A stretch of DNA of 64,000 nucleotides from assembly GCF_902833055.1 (NCBI RefSeq), contig NZ_CADFEJ010000002.1, positions 248,001 to 312,000 on the forward strand, in the 5' to 3' direction. The stretch comes from Burkholderia territorii (GTDB lineage: Bacteria; Pseudomonadota; Gammaproteobacteria; Burkholderiales; Burkholderiaceae). Below, piece by piece: positions 35,382 to 46,773 of the stretch. Under the pieces are notes generated by a model that was not told the origin of the DNA, made no database searches, and saw nothing but the letters and a program-made list of their open reading frames with translations. The translations under genes and the position numbers were made by a program. Position 1 is the first letter of the stretch. Each line of letters opens with the position of its first letter.

Positions 35382-36530
35382 TCAGAACATGTGCCGCACG
35401 CCGACCATCGCGCCGAGCTGCCCCATCCCGGCGCCGGGCGTCGTGCCGGGCCCGCCGCCGCTGACCGCGTAGCGTGCATGCGCGCTATTCCACAGATACG
35501 AAGATTGCGCATAGACGGCCGTGCGCTTGGTCAGCAGATAGGTCGCGCGCAGCGTGGCCATCGTCGCCCGCGTGTCGTGCGCGCTGTTGACGATCCGGTA
35601 ACCCTCGCCGTCGACGATGAAATCGGGCTTCACCGCATACGACGCACCGAGGAAGAACAGGTCCGAATGCGCGCCCGGCGCGGCCGGCGAGCCGGTCGAC
35701 ACGCGCCGCCCGATCCAGCCCGCGCCGATCCGCGCACCGGCGCCCTGCGCATACGCGCTCACGTGCGTGCGCGCGTCCTTGCCGCCGCTGCTGGTGAAGG
35801 GCACCGGCGCGATGCCGTCGAAGAAGTTCGCGGCCGCGCCGGTGCCGCCGCGCTGCTCCTCGTACGATGCCGCCGCACCGAAATACGCGCTGTCGTACTT
35901 GAGCATCACCGACCAGTTGCGGCACTGGACGGCATCGCCCGGCACCTGCCCCGCGCACGTGCCCTGGCCCGGCGAGTTGCCGGTGCCCGCGCCGTCGCGG
36001 CCGAACGAATACGCGGCGCCGAGCGTCACGCCGCGATACGTGCCGACGTAGGTCACCGCGTTGTCGGCGCGGCCGTTCGGCACGTATGCGTCGAACGAGC
36101 CGAGCCCGTAGATGTCCGGGCCAATGATGTCCGCGCCCTGCAGCGCGAGGTAGGTCATCGTGTACTGGCGGCCGAACGCGAGCGTGCCGAAGCCGCTCTT
36201 CAATCCGACGAATGCCTGCCGCCCGAACAGCCGGCCGCCCTGGCCGAGATCGCCGCCGCGCACGTTGAAACCGCTTTCGAGCGTGAATACCGCCTGATAG
36301 CCGCCGCCGAGATCTTCCGTGCCGCGCAGGCCCCAGCGCGACGGCAGCTCGCCGGTCACGCCCGGCATGCGCACGACGTGGTCGCCGGCCGCGTTCGCGT
36401 GCGACACGAACTCGACGCCCGTATCGATGATGCCGTACAGCGTCACGCTCGACTGCGCGTGCGCACCCGGCGCGGCAAGCGCGCAGCACGCGCCGGCGGC
36501 CAGCAGGCCGTTCCTTGTCTTCGTCTTCAT
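35382..36530 (-). CDS. Gram-negative porin (OmpC-like, Burkholderia type)
   Basis: A 382-residue outer-membrane porin. The signal peptide (1-25, ending GAHAQ) is followed by SSVTLYGIIDTGVEFV, the hallmark start of beta-proteobacterial trimeric porins, and by the constriction-loop region after residue 130. The C-terminus ends GVRHMF, with the terminal Phe used for barrel insertion. It lies between the MFS and esterase genes (67- and 28-bp gaps) and probably lets aromatic acids or their esters cross the outer membrane. Confidence 0.9.
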   Translation of the reverse strand: MKTKTRNGLLAAGACCALAAPGAHAQSSVTLYGIIDTGVEFVSHANAAGDHVVRMPGVTGELPSRWGLRGTEDLGGGYQAVFTLESGFNVRGGDLGQGGRLFGRQAFVGLKSGFGTLAFGRQYTMTYLALQGADIIGPDIYGLGSFDAYVPNGRADNAVTYVGTYRGVTLGAAYSFGRDGAGTGNSPGQGTCAGQVPGDAVQCRNWSVMLKYDSAYFGAAASYEEQRGGTGAAANFFDGIAPVPFTSSGGKDARTHVSAYAQGAGARIGAGWIGRRVSTGSPAAPGAHSDLFFLGASYAVKPDFIVDGEGYRIVNSAHDTRATMATLRATYLLTKRTAVYAQSSYLWNSAHARYAVSGGGPGTTPGAGMGQLGAMVGVRHMF

Positions 36531-36597
36531 TTCGTTGCGTCTCCAGACCGTGATGAGTTGCGCGCTCTGACGGCGCGCATTGAAAAAACGAAGCGTT

Positions 36598-37803
36598 TCA
36601 GTCGCCGGTTTGCGGGCGGCGAATCAGCACGAAGGCAGCGAAGGCCGCGACGAGCGTGACGGGAATGCTCGCGCCGATCACGACCGGCGCACTGCGGCCC
36701 GCGGCCAGCAGCGTCGCGGCCGCGAGCGGCCCGACGACGGAGCCGAGCCGGCCGACGGCCACCGCCGCGCCGACGCCGGTGCCGCGCATCGCGGTCGGGT
36801 AGTAGATCGCCGCGAGCGCATACAGCACCGACTGACCGCCGACCACGAACATCCCGGCGGCAAATGCGGCCGCCGCGAGCGACGCGAAGCCGGGTGCCGC
36901 CGCGAGTGCGGCGAGCGACAGCACGATCCCGGCATACATGCCGCCGACCACGCGCGACGCGCGCATCCGGTCGAGCGCCGCGCCGATGCCGAGCGCACCG
37001 AGGCCCGCGCCGACGTTGAACGCGATCTGCACGAGGCCGACATGCGCGCGATCGAGCCCGCGCGAGGCCATCAGCGACGGCAGCCAGTTCAGCAGGAAGT
37101 AGAGGACGATCAGCGTGCAGAAGTAGCTGACCCACAGCGCGACGGTCGACGTCGTGCGGCCGTCGCCGAACAGCGTGCGCGCGACGCTCGTGCGCGCGGC
37201 CGGTGTGCCGGCGACATCGAGGTACGCGCGCGATTCCGGCAGGAACCACGCGAGCAGCGGCACGAGCAGCAGCGGGCCCAGGCCGCCGACGTAGAAGATG
37301 TGCCGCCATTCGGTGTCGCCGGCGAGCAGCACGCCGATCACCGACGCGATCACGCCGCCGAACGGGATACCGCAATACATCGTGGCCACCGCGCTGCTGC
37401 GCGAGCGCGGCTCGACCGCTTCGGACGACAGCGCGATCAGGTTCGGCATCGCGCCGCCAAGGCCGATGCCGGTCAGCACGCGCACGACGACGAGCATCGC
37501 GAAGGTCGACACCTGCGCGGTGGCGAGCGACAGCAGCCCGAACAGCACGGCCGACGCGATCAGCACGCGCTTGCGACCGATCCGGTCGGCGAGCCGCCCG
37601 CCGATCATCGCGCCCGGCAGCAGCCCGAAGGTGCCCGCGCTGAACGCGATGCCCATCTGCGACACGGAAAGCCCGAATTCGCGTGCCATGCGCGGCGCGG
37701 CGACGCCGACCGACTGCAGGTCGAGCCCTTCGAGAAGGGCGATCGCGAAACACAGCGCGAGCGTGGTCGCGACCGTGGGTTTTGCGGCAACGTAAGTGTT
37801 CAT
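36598..37803 (-). CDS. MFS transporter (aromatic acid:H+ symporter-like)
   Basis: A 401-residue inner-membrane carrier with 12 predicted membrane segments. The first helix has LLEGLDLQSVGVAAPRMARE, the AAHS-type signature, and the loop 2-3 motif GGRLADRIGRKRVL is clear. AAHS members (PcaK, MhpT, and hydroxycinnamate carriers) import aromatic acids with protons. It is the first gene of the operon with the porin and esterase. The operator at 37923-37937 lies 120 bp upstream of its start. Ferulate or a related hydroxycinnamate is the likely substrate (inference). Confidence 0.88.
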   Translation of the reverse strand: MNTYVAAKPTVATTLALCFAIALLEGLDLQSVGVAAPRMAREFGLSVSQMGIAFSAGTFGLLPGAMIGGRLADRIGRKRVLIASAVLFGLLSLATAQVSTFAMLVVVRVLTGIGLGGAMPNLIALSSEAVEPRSRSSAVATMYCGIPFGGVIASVIGVLLAGDTEWRHIFYVGGLGPLLLVPLLAWFLPESRAYLDVAGTPAARTSVARTLFGDGRTTSTVALWVSYFCTLIVLYFLLNWLPSLMASRGLDRAHVGLVQIAFNVGAGLGALGIGAALDRMRASRVVGGMYAGIVLSLAALAAAPGFASLAAAAFAAGMFVVGGQSVLYALAAIYYPTAMRGTGVGAAVAVGRLGSVVGPLAAATLLAAGRSAPVVIGASIPVTLVAAFAAFVLIRRPQTGD

Positions 37804-37922
37804 CGTGTCTCCATTCCCATGTCTCGTATGTCTTGTAGTCGTCGGCCTTGCAAAGGCCGCCGCGCGCCGCCGCCGGCCAGTGGCGGATCGGCGCGCAAGG
37901 TGTCGTCCGAACGGTCGCCTTT

Positions 37923-37937
37923 ATCAGGCAACCTGAT
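37923..37937. promoter_or_regulatory. Putative MarR operator, transport/esterase operon
   Basis: ATCAGG-CAA-CCTGAT: a perfect inverted repeat, 120 bp upstream of the MFS start codon. The same half-sites with the same 3-bp spacing occur at 42356-42370 upstream of ech. It is in the 208-bp gap between fcs and the MFS gene. Confidence 0.7.
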
Positions 37938-38011
37938 TCTCTGGCCGCAAGCATGCCTGCCGGTGTCGTGGCCGGCCGGTCGTTGTTCCTGCTCGCGTCC
38001 CCGGCAGCCGC

Positions 38012-39934
38012 CTACGCGTAAATCACGTCGGGATCGCGCCGTGCCGGGTCGTACAGTGCATCGATGGTCGCCGCGCGATGCTTCTGCACGGCGGCCTGGT
38101 TCAGCGAGCCCTTGTCGGTCACTTCGCCGAGATCGAGCGACGGCGGTGTGTCGATCAGACGGATGCGCGCGACGAACGTCGATCCGCCGCTTGCTTGCCG
38201 GTTCAGCACGGCAAGCCACGACGCGAACGCCGCGCGCACGGCCGGCGCGCGCAGCACGTCGGTCACCGACGCATCGGCGGGCAGCCCCGCCAATGCGCGG
38301 CACGCGTCGACACGCGGAAACACCAGCAGCCCGATATCGTCGCGATTGATCCCGGTGACGACCACGTCCTGCACGTACGGCGCGCCGCTCGACACCGCGT
38401 GCGCGCGCAACGGCCCGACGCTGACGAACGTGCCGCTGCTCAGCTTGAAGTCCTCGGTCAGACGCCCATCGAACAGCAGCCCGAGTTCCGGCCGCGCCGG
38501 ATCGGCGAAGACGCCCGCGTCGCCGCTGCGGTAATAACCTTCGTCGTCGAACACGTCGTGCGGATCGACGTCCGCGTGCCAGTAACCGCGCATCACGTTC
38601 GGCCCCTTGAAGCGCAGTTCGTGCTTGCCGCCGCACGGCACGAGCTTCGCATCGCAGCCCGGCGCCGGCAGGCCGATGTAGCCGGCGCGCATCAGCGGCC
38701 CGGTCGTGAACAGGCACGACGGCGACGCCTCCGTCATCCCGAGGCCGGCCATGATCCGGATGCGCTCGCCGCAATGCGCTTCGGTCACGCGGTCGAGCCG
38801 ATCCCACGCGGCCTGCGACAGCCCCGCGCCGCCGAAGAAATACAGCTTCACGCGCGAGAAGAACGTGTCGCGCAGCACGGCATCGCGCTCGAGTGCGGCC
38901 GTCAGTTCTTCCCAGCCCTTCGGCACGTTGAAGTAGATCGTCGGCGCGATCTCGCGCAGGTTGCGCACGGTTTCGTCGAAGCGGCCCGGCACCGGGCGGC
39001 CGTCGTCGATGTACAGCGTGCCGCCGTTGTACAGCGCGATGCCGAGGTTGTGACTGCCGCCGAACGTGTGATTCCACGGCAGCCAGTCGACCAGCACCGG
39101 CGGTTCGCGCGTCAGCTCGGGCATCGTCTGGCGCAGCATCTGCTGGTTGCTGCACAGCATGCGATGCGTGGTCGGCACGGCCTTCGGCAGTTTCGTCGAG
39201 CCCGACGTGAAAAGGATCTTCGCGAGATGGTCGGGGCCGATCGCTTCGTGGATCGCGTCGATCGTGCGCGGAACGGTCGCGAGCAGGCGCGACAACGGCA
39301 CGACGCGGCCGGCTGCGCCGCCGTCGGCTTGCGCATCCGCATCGTTCGCGACGATCAACGCCGCATCGGCCGACAGCGCCGCGTCGAGCGCTCGCGCGAA
39401 CGGCGCGCGCTCGGCGACGAACACCGCGCCCGGCCGCAGCACGCCGAGCGTGTGACGCAGCTTGCCGTAATCGGTCGACACCAGCGAATACGCGGGCGAG
39501 ATCGGCGCATACGGCACGCCGGCCAGCATCGCCGCGAACATCAGCTGCAGATGCTCGAGATCGTTGCCGGACAGCACCGCGAGCGGCCGCTCGGCCGACA
39601 GCCCGAGATCGACGAGGCCCTGGCCGAGCGCGCGCGCGCGTTCGAGCATCCGCGCATACGTGATCTCGATCCAGCGGCCGTCGGCGCCGCGTCGCGCGGC
39701 GAGCACGCGGTCGGGATGCGCGTGCGCGCCGCGCACGAGGCAGTCGGTCAGGCGCGTCGGGTAATCGCCGAGCGGTTCGCGCGAGCGCAGGTACCACGTG
39801 CCGTTTTCCGCGCGGCGAATCTCGGCCGAGCCGACCGCGACGGCTGCCGCGCGATAGCGCACGCCATCCGTGCCATCCGTGCCGTTCACCGGGCCGCTCG
39901 CGGGCGTCGCAACATTCATCGTCGGCTCGCTCAT
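38012..39934 (-). CDS. fcs: Feruloyl-CoA synthase
   Basis: A 640-residue acyl-CoA ligase of the ANL family that activates ferulate (and related hydroxycinnamates) with ATP and CoA. The ATP-binding P-loop is [12 protein letters not shown] (about 215-226), a variant typical of feruloyl-CoA synthases; later motifs include GLGMTEASP (about 375-385) and YYRSGDAG (about 470). The ATG at 39934 overlaps the stop of vdh (ATGA). Length fits the family. It is the third gene of the ech-vdh-fcs operon. Its C-terminal catalytic Lys lies in [11 protein letters not shown]. Confidence 0.9.
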   Translation of the reverse strand: MSEPTMNVATPASGPVNGTDGTDGVRYRAAAVAVGSAEIRRAENGTWYLRSREPLGDYPTRLTDCLVRGAHAHPDRVLAARRGADGRWIEITYARMLERARALGQGLVDLGLSAERPLAVLSGNDLEHLQLMFAAMLAGVPYAPISPAYSLVSTDYGKLRHTLGVLRPGAVFVAERAPFARALDAALSADAALIVANDADAQADGGAAGRVVPLSRLLATVPRTIDAIHEAIGPDHLAKILFTSGSTKLPKAVPTTHRMLCSNQQMLRQTMPELTREPPVLVDWLPWNHTFGGSHNLGIALYNGGTLYIDDGRPVPGRFDETVRNLREIAPTIYFNVPKGWEELTAALERDAVLRDTFFSRVKLYFFGGAGLSQAAWDRLDRVTEAHCGERIRIMAGLGMTEASPSCLFTTGPLMRAGYIGLPAPGCDAKLVPCGGKHELRFKGPNVMRGYWHADVDPHDVFDDEGYYRSGDAGVFADPARPELGLLFDGRLTEDFKLSSGTFVSVGPLRAHAVSSGAPYVQDVVVTGINRDDIGLLVFPRVDACRALAGLPADASVTDVLRAPAVRAAFASWLAVLNRQASGGSTFVARIRLIDTPPSLDLGEVTDKGSLNQAAVQKHRAATIDALYDPARRDPDVIYA

Positions 39935-41379
39935 ATCGGATAGTGACGCGGTGTGGTCTGCACGGTGATCCAGCGCAGCTCGGTGAATTCGGCGATCGAC
40001 GCGCGGCTGCCGAAGCGGCCGTAGCCGCTCGCCTTCGTGCCGCCGAACGGCATCTGCGCCTCGTCGTGCACGGTCGGTCCGTTGACGTGGCAGATCCCCG
40101 ATTCGATCCGGCGCGCGAGCGCCATCGCGCGAGCGATATCGCGGCTGAACACGCTCGCCGACAGCCCGAACTCGCTGTCGTTCGCGAGCGCGACCGCTTC
40201 GTCGTCGTTGTCCGCACGCAGGATCGCGACCACCGGCGCGAACGATTCCTCGCGATAAAGCCGCATGTCGCGCGTGACGCCGTCGACGATCGCGGGCTGC
40301 ATCGTCGCGCCCTCGATCCGGCAGCCGAGCGGCAGGCGCGCGCCGTGCGAACGCGCGTCCTCGACCAGCGACGCGGCACGCGCGGCCGCGGCCGCATCGA
40401 CCATCGTGCCGAGCGCATGGCCCGCCAGCGGATCGCCGGCGACCAGCGTGCGCGCCTTGTCGGTCAGCCGTTCGACAAGCGCATCGGCGATCGGCCGCGC
40501 GGCGATCACGCGCTCGGTCGACATGCAGATCTGCCCTTGATTGAAGAACGCGCCGAACGCGATCGCATCGACGGCCGCATCGAGATCGGCGTCGTCGAGC
40601 ACGAGCACCGGCGCCTTGCCGCCGAGTTCGAGCAGCACCGGCTTCAGGTGCGCGGCCGCGTGGCGCGCGATGATGCGCCCGACGTGCGTGGAGCCGGTGA
40701 AGTTGATCCGCTTCACGTGCGGATGCGCGATCAGGCGCTCGACGAGTTCCGGCGCATCGGCCGCCGCGTGCGTGATCACGTTGACGACGCCCGCGCCGAG
40801 CCCGGCTTCGTCCAGCACCGCGCCGATCAGCGCGTGCACGCCCGGGCATGCTTCGGATGCCTTCAGCACGACCGTGTTGCCGCACGCGAGCGGCATCGCC
40901 AGCGCGCGCGTGCCGAGGATCACCGGCGCGTTCCACGGTGCGATGCCGAGCACGACGCCGCACGGCACACGCATCGCGAGCGCGAGATTGCCGGGCACGT
41001 CGGACGGGATCACGTCGCCGTCGATCTGCGTCGTCATCGACGCGGCTTCGCGCAGCATGTTCGCCGCGAGCGTCACGTTGAAGCCGAGCCAACCGGGCGT
41101 CGCGCCCGTCTCGGCGACGCCGGCCGCGATGAACGCGTCGATGCGCGCGTCCATCAGATCGGCCGCCTTCAGCAACCGGCGGCGCCGTTCGGTCGGCGCG
41201 AGCGCCGCCCACGCGGGGAACGCGCGCTGCGCGGCTTCGACCGCCGCGTCGGCGTCGGCCGGGCCGGCCGCCGGCGCGCGCGACGCGAGCGCGCCCGTCG
41301 CGGGGTTGAATCGGTCGAAGGTTCGGCCGTCGCGGGCGGTGCACCACTCGCCGGCAATCAGCATCCGTCTGTCGGTCAT
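39931..41379 (-). CDS. vdh: Vanillin dehydrogenase (aldehyde dehydrogenase family)
   Basis: A 482-residue NAD(P)-dependent aldehyde dehydrogenase. The catalytic Glu is in LLELGGKAP (about 250) and the catalytic Cys in FNQGQICMSTER (about 284), with the C-terminal motif PFGGTKASGYGRFG. It should oxidise vanillin (from feruloyl-CoA) to vanillate. The ATG at 41379 follows GGAGAC; the frame is open upstream into the intergenic and ech region but that part is non-coding. It overlaps fcs by 4 bp and follows ech by 65 bp. Confidence 0.9.
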   Translation of the reverse strand: MTDRRMLIAGEWCTARDGRTFDRFNPATGALASRAPAAGPADADAAVEAAQRAFPAWAALAPTERRRRLLKAADLMDARIDAFIAAGVAETGATPGWLGFNVTLAANMLREAASMTTQIDGDVIPSDVPGNLALAMRVPCGVVLGIAPWNAPVILGTRALAMPLACGNTVVLKASEACPGVHALIGAVLDEAGLGAGVVNVITHAAADAPELVERLIAHPHVKRINFTGSTHVGRIIARHAAAHLKPVLLELGGKAPVLVLDDADLDAAVDAIAFGAFFNQGQICMSTERVIAARPIADALVERLTDKARTLVAGDPLAGHALGTMVDAAAAARAASLVEDARSHGARLPLGCRIEGATMQPAIVDGVTRDMRLYREESFAPVVAILRADNDDEAVALANDSEFGLSASVFSRDIARAMALARRIESGICHVNGPTVHDEAQMPFGGTKASGYGRFGSRASIAEFTELRWITVQTTPRHYPI

Positions 41380-41444
41380 GTCGTCTCCTGCCTTGCCTGT
41401 CTCTGTCGATTGCGTCGGCGCCTGTATCGGCGCTCGTGCTTGTA

Positions 41445-42275
41445 TCAGCGCTTGTATGCCTGCAGGCCAGGCTTGATCGTCTTGTCGTCGAGGAACTGCT
41501 TCAGCCCCTGCTCGCGGCCACGCTCCGGATCGCGCAGTTGCGCCTGGTCGAGCTTCGCATACAGGTAATCCTCGCACTGCTCCCACGTGAGCTCGCGCGA
41601 ACGCTTGAAGCCGTGCTTCGCCGCGCGCAGCACGACCGGGTTCTTGTCCATCAGCCGCGCGGCGAGCGCGATCGTCGCGTCGCGCAGGCCGGCCAGCGGC
41701 ACGCTGCTGTTCACGAGGCCCATTTCGGCGGCCTCCACGCCGGTGAACGTGTCGCCGGTCATGATGTAGTGCAGCGCGCGGCGATGCCCGACCGTGTCGG
41801 CCATCGCCTTGCTGACGAGGTTGCCCGGCGGGATGCCCCAGTTGATTTCCGACAGCCCGAACACCGCTTCGTCCGCCGCGATCGCGAGGTCGCACGCGAC
41901 GAGCGGCGAGAATCCGCCGCCGAAGCACCAGCCGTTCACCATCGCGATGGTCGGCTTGTTGTACATCCGCAGGCGGCGCCATTGCCATTCCGATGCGTCG
42001 CGCCGCACCTTTTCCTGCAGCGCGTCGGAGCCGCCGTCGATTTCGCGGAAATATTCCTTCAGGTCCATGCCGGCCGTCCACGCCGCGCCCGCGCCGGTCA
42101 GCACCAGCACCTTCGCTTCGTCGTCGAACTCGACCGCGTCGAGGACCTCGAGCATCTCGCGGTTCAGCGTCGGGCTCATTGCGTTGCGCTTCTCGGGGCG
42201 GTTCAGCGTGACCCACGCGATGCCGGCCTCCACCTTCACTTCAACGGTCTGCCAGCGGTTGTCGTACTTGCTCAT
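41445..42275 (-). CDS. ech: Feruloyl-CoA hydratase-lyase (enoyl-CoA hydratase family)
   Basis: A 276-residue crotonase-fold enzyme that hydrates feruloyl-CoA and cleaves it to vanillin and acetyl-CoA. It shows the hydroxycinnamoyl-CoA hydratase-lyase features: GIAWVTLNRPEKRNAMSPTL (about 18-38), the oxyanion loop GAAWTAGMDLKEYF (about 63-77), and FGLSEINWGIPPGN (about 138-152) with the catalytic Glu. The ATG at 42275 was chosen; an in-frame ATG at 42305 is less likely. It is the first gene of the catabolic operon. The palindromic operator lies 78-98 bp upstream. Confidence 0.9.
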   Translation of the reverse strand: MSKYDNRWQTVEVKVEAGIAWVTLNRPEKRNAMSPTLNREMLEVLDAVEFDDEAKVLVLTGAGAAWTAGMDLKEYFREIDGGSDALQEKVRRDASEWQWRRLRMYNKPTIAMVNGWCFGGGFSPLVACDLAIAADEAVFGLSEINWGIPPGNLVSKAMADTVGHRRALHYIMTGDTFTGVEAAEMGLVNSSVPLAGLRDATIALAARLMDKNPVVLRAAKHGFKRSRELTWEQCEDYLYAKLDQAQLRDPERGREQGLKQFLDDKTIKPGLQAYKR

Positions 42276-42352
42276 GTTCGTTCCTGTCGTTCGTTCCTGT
42301 GCCAATCAGTGCATTTCGGTGCGCAGCATGCGTGCTGCGAACGACTTCATTT

Positions 42353-42373
42353 AATATCAGGCTACCTGATATT
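42353..42373. promoter_or_regulatory. Putative MarR operator, ech-vdh-fcs operon
   Basis: A perfect inverted repeat with 9-bp arms: AATATCAGG and its complement CCTGATATT around CTA. The core ATCAGG-N3-CCTGAT matches the site at 37923-37937. It is 78 bp upstream of the ech ATG, between ech and the MarR gene stop, where a ferulate-responsive repressor would act. Confidence 0.75.
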
Positions 42374-42522
42374 GCAAGCGACATGAGCGCCGGTGTAAAC
42401 CCGGAGCGCAACGCGGCGGCAACGACGCAATCGGGGAACGGTCAGGCGACCGGCGGGCGGCGACCGGGCGGGAAAGCGAACGCGGGCCGCACGGGCCCGC
42501 GCCGCGACGTTTCGGGAAGGGA

Positions 42523-43026
42523 TCAGCCGCGCAGGTTGCGCGAGAACAGTTCGAGCGCGCGCTGCACGTGCGCGGCGTCGTCGGCGGAGATGTCGCCGAG
42601 CATTCGCGCCTCGAGCGGGCGCAGCACGGCTTCGCATTCGCGCAGCATCGCCGCGCCTTCGTCGGTCAGCCTCAGCAGGATGATGCGGCCGTGCGACGGG
42701 TCGGCTTCGCGCGTGACGAAGCCGCGGGCGGCCATCACGCTCATCACCTCGTTCGCCGATTGCGGCGTGATCCACGAGCGCTCGGCCAATTGCGCGTTCG
42801 ACGACGCGCCGCGCGCCTCGAGCACCGACAACGCCGTGTATTGCGCGAGCGTGATGCCGAGCGGTGCCAGCGCGTCGGTCATATGCCGGCGCAGCAGCCG
42901 GTCGAGACCGCCGATCACGTAGGTCAGGCGCTGCTGCACGCGCGCCTTCGGCTTGTCGCCCGTCGCACGGGCGGCGTTTTTCACGGCGTTTTTCGGATTC
43001 GCGGGCTTGGTCGGTGCGGAACTCAT
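42523..43026 (-). CDS. MarR-family regulator of ferulate catabolism
   Basis: A 167-residue winged-helix regulator. A Lys/Ala-rich N-terminal tail (1-30) precedes the MarR domain (about 35-160), with the recognition region SWITPQSANEVMSVMAARGFVTRE and the wing PSHGRIILLRLT. It is encoded just upstream of ech on the same strand, and two operons next to it carry the same palindrome, so it is the likely repressor, relieved by feruloyl-CoA or ferulate as in known FerR/HcaR systems. The direct link is inference. No copy of the palindrome was seen in its own upstream region. Confidence 0.86.
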   Translation of the reverse strand: MSSAPTKPANPKNAVKNAARATGDKPKARVQQRLTYVIGGLDRLLRRHMTDALAPLGITLAQYTALSVLEARGASSNAQLAERSWITPQSANEVMSVMAARGFVTREADPSHGRIILLRLTDEGAAMLRECEAVLRPLEARMLGDISADDAAHVQRALELFSRNLRG

Positions 43027-43186
43027 GATGCGGGCGAGATGGAATTGCGGGCCATCTTACCAGCACGTCGGGGAGCGAACGGCGTGTTCAGGCAGGCGGG
43101 AACGTTCGCCGTGCGCGCATGCATGCGCGGCCGAGCCCCCGGCTCGCCGCGTCGCACGCATCCCATGAACGGCCTCCGATGCGCGG

Positions 43187-44086
43187 TCAGCCGCGCGGCG
43201 CCCCCGAGAAGCGCGCGGTCGGCAATCCGGCGTGGCGCGTTCGCGCGACGAATACGCCGCCGGCATGCGCATCGCTCGCGAGCGCGGCGTCGCTCAACCC
43301 GGCGCGCGCGCTCGTCACGTACAACCGCCCTTCGCCGTCGAGCGTCACGCAGCTCGGCTGTGCGGTCGGCACGGTCACGCGATCGGTCTCGACGCCGTCC
43401 GGCCCGTAGCGCACCACACGCCCACCGCCCCACTGCGCGTTCCACAGCCCGCCGTCGCGATCCATCGTCGAGCCGTCAGGGTCGCCGTTTGCATCGGACA
43501 GCCGCGCGAACGGCCGCACGTTGGCCACGTCGCCGCCCGTGCGGTAATCGCAGACGAGAATCTCGCGCACCATCGAATCGCAGAAGGTCATCGTCGTGCC
43601 GTCCGGCGAGAACGCGATGCTGTTGGCGATCGCCGCCGCCGGCAATGCAAGCCGTTCGAGCGTGAGGTCCGGATTGAGCCGGTAGAAGCCGCCGATTGCG
43701 CGCGGCGGATCGCCGCCTTCGTCCTTCATCCCGAACACGAACGCGCCGAACGGATCGCAGCGGCCGTCGTTCAGCCGCGTCGGCAGGTCGGGTTCGACGT
43801 CGACGATCCGCGTGAATTCGCCGCTGCGCAGATCGAAGAATGCGAGATGCGTCGCGAGCCCGACGAGCAGCACATTCGGTTCGTGCGTCAGCGCGAAGCA
43901 CGCGAGCCGTTCCGGCGTCGGCCATTGCGCGAGGTCCGAGCCGTCCGCGCGGCAACGCCACAGCCGCGCACCTTCGATGTCCGTCCAGTACAGCGCGTGC
44001 GTCGCGTCGCACCACGTCGCGCCTTCGCCGAGCGTATTGCGGCTGTCGACGAGCAGCGCCGCCGCGCCCGGTTGAATCTGTTGCAT
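43187..44086 (-). CDS. SMP-30/gluconolactonase-family lactonase (L-arabinolactonase)
   Basis: A 299-residue six-bladed beta-propeller lactonase. The metal-binding Glu is in NTLGEGATWCDA (about 16-24), with N/D residues in LPTRLNDGRCDPFG (about 101-115), IANSIAFSPDGTTM (about 153-166) and DGSTMDRDGGLWNAQWGG (about 200-218). In this locus it should open L-arabino-gamma-lactone to L-arabonate. It is the last gene of the minus-strand arabinose cluster, 48 bp after the araH stop. Confidence 0.86.
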   Translation of the reverse strand: MQQIQPGAAALLVDSRNTLGEGATWCDATHALYWTDIEGARLWRCRADGSDLAQWPTPERLACFALTHEPNVLLVGLATHLAFFDLRSGEFTRIVDVEPDLPTRLNDGRCDPFGAFVFGMKDEGGDPPRAIGGFYRLNPDLTLERLALPAAAIANSIAFSPDGTTMTFCDSMVREILVCDYRTGGDVANVRPFARLSDANGDPDGSTMDRDGGLWNAQWGGGRVVRYGPDGVETDRVTVPTAQPSCVTLDGEGRLYVTSARAGLSDAALASDAHAGGVFVARTRHAGLPTARFSGAPRG

Positions 44087-44134
44087 GCCGTCTCCCGATA
44101 TCTGTCTTCGCGGGCGGCCGCGCGTTCGTCAGGG

Positions 44135-45160
44135 TCAGATCTTCATCGCGCGCCGCTGGTTGCGACGATACTGGTCGAACAGCACCGCGAGCAACAGAAT
44201 TCCGCCGCGTATCAGATATTGGTAAAAGGTCGGCACGTTCAGCAGGCTCATCGCGTCCTGCACGGAGCCCATGATCAGCACGCCGACCAGCACGCCGGAA
44301 ATCGTCGCGACGCCGCCCGTCAGCGACACGCCGCCGAGCACGCATGCGGAAATCACGCCGAGCTCGAGGCCGACGGACGTCTTCGGATCGCCGAGGCTCA
44401 TCCGCGATGCGAGCATCACGCCGGCGAAGCCGGTCACGAGGCCCTGCAGCACGAACACCGCGATCTTGATGCGCATCACCGGCAGCCCCGCGAGCAGCGC
44501 GGCCTCGCCGTTGCCGCCGACGGCCAGCACGTTCTTGCCGAACACCGTCTTGCGCAACAGGAAGCCGAACACGACGAAGCCGACGATGTTGCTCCAGATC
44601 GGATACGAAATGCCGAGGAACGACCCGCCGCCGAGATCGAAGAAGCGCTCCTCGGAGATCATCACCGCGTCGCCGTTCGACGTGATGAACGCGAGCCCGC
44701 GCACGACTTCCATCATCGCAAGTGTGACGATCAGCGAGTTGATTCGCCAGCGCGCGATCAGCACGCCGTTGACGAGCCCGACCGCGCCGCCCGCGAGCAC
44801 GCCGGCCGCGATGCCGAGCACGACGCTGTGCGTCGCGGTGATCAGCGTCGACGCGACGACGCCCGAGAACGCGACGATCGACGCGACCGACAGGTCGACT
44901 TCGCCGAGCGCGAGCACGAACATCATCGTCACCGCGATCGAGCCGATCAGCGTGACCGACAGCAGCAGGCCCTGGATGTTGCGCGGCGTGAGGAAGTCCG
45001 GCACGGTCAGCGACAGCGTCGCGAACAGCACGAGAAACACCATCACGATGCCGGAGCGGTTGATCAGTTGCCACATGCCGCCACGCGCGCGCGCGGGCGC
45101 GGCTGCGCCCGCTGCATCCGGGGACGGGGAAGTACGTTGGGGTTGCATTGCCTGGCTCAT
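44135..45160 (-). CDS. araH: L-arabinose ABC transporter permease
   Basis: A 341-residue inner-membrane permease of the ribose/arabinose (BPD_transp_2) family with about eight to ten membrane segments. Two copies presumably pair with AraG. An N-terminal tail (1-35) is hydrophilic and Pro/Ala-rich. Family signatures include TMMFVLALGEVDLSVAS (about 77-95) and the C-terminal GVLVGVLIMGSVQDAMSLL. It follows araG by 30 bp. Confidence 0.87.
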   Translation of the reverse strand: MSQAMQPQRTSPSPDAAGAAAPARARGGMWQLINRSGIVMVFLVLFATLSLTVPDFLTPRNIQGLLLSVTLIGSIAVTMMFVLALGEVDLSVASIVAFSGVVASTLITATHSVVLGIAAGVLAGGAVGLVNGVLIARWRINSLIVTLAMMEVVRGLAFITSNGDAVMISEERFFDLGGGSFLGISYPIWSNIVGFVVFGFLLRKTVFGKNVLAVGGNGEAALLAGLPVMRIKIAVFVLQGLVTGFAGVMLASRMSLGDPKTSVGLELGVISACVLGGVSLTGGVATISGVLVGVLIMGSVQDAMSLLNVPTFYQYLIRGGILLLAVLFDQYRRNQRRAMKI

Positions 45161-45190
45161 ATCGGTTGCTTTCCGTTTGACTGCGTGCCG

Positions 45191-46753
<1,563 letters not shown>

Positions 46754-46773
46754 CGCGTCGTCGCCCCGCACGC

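Noticed and set aside
41380..42216. Upstream extension of the vanillin dehydrogenase frame (761 codons)
   Set aside because: It overlaps the ech gene in another frame; aldehyde dehydrogenase sequence begins at 41379.
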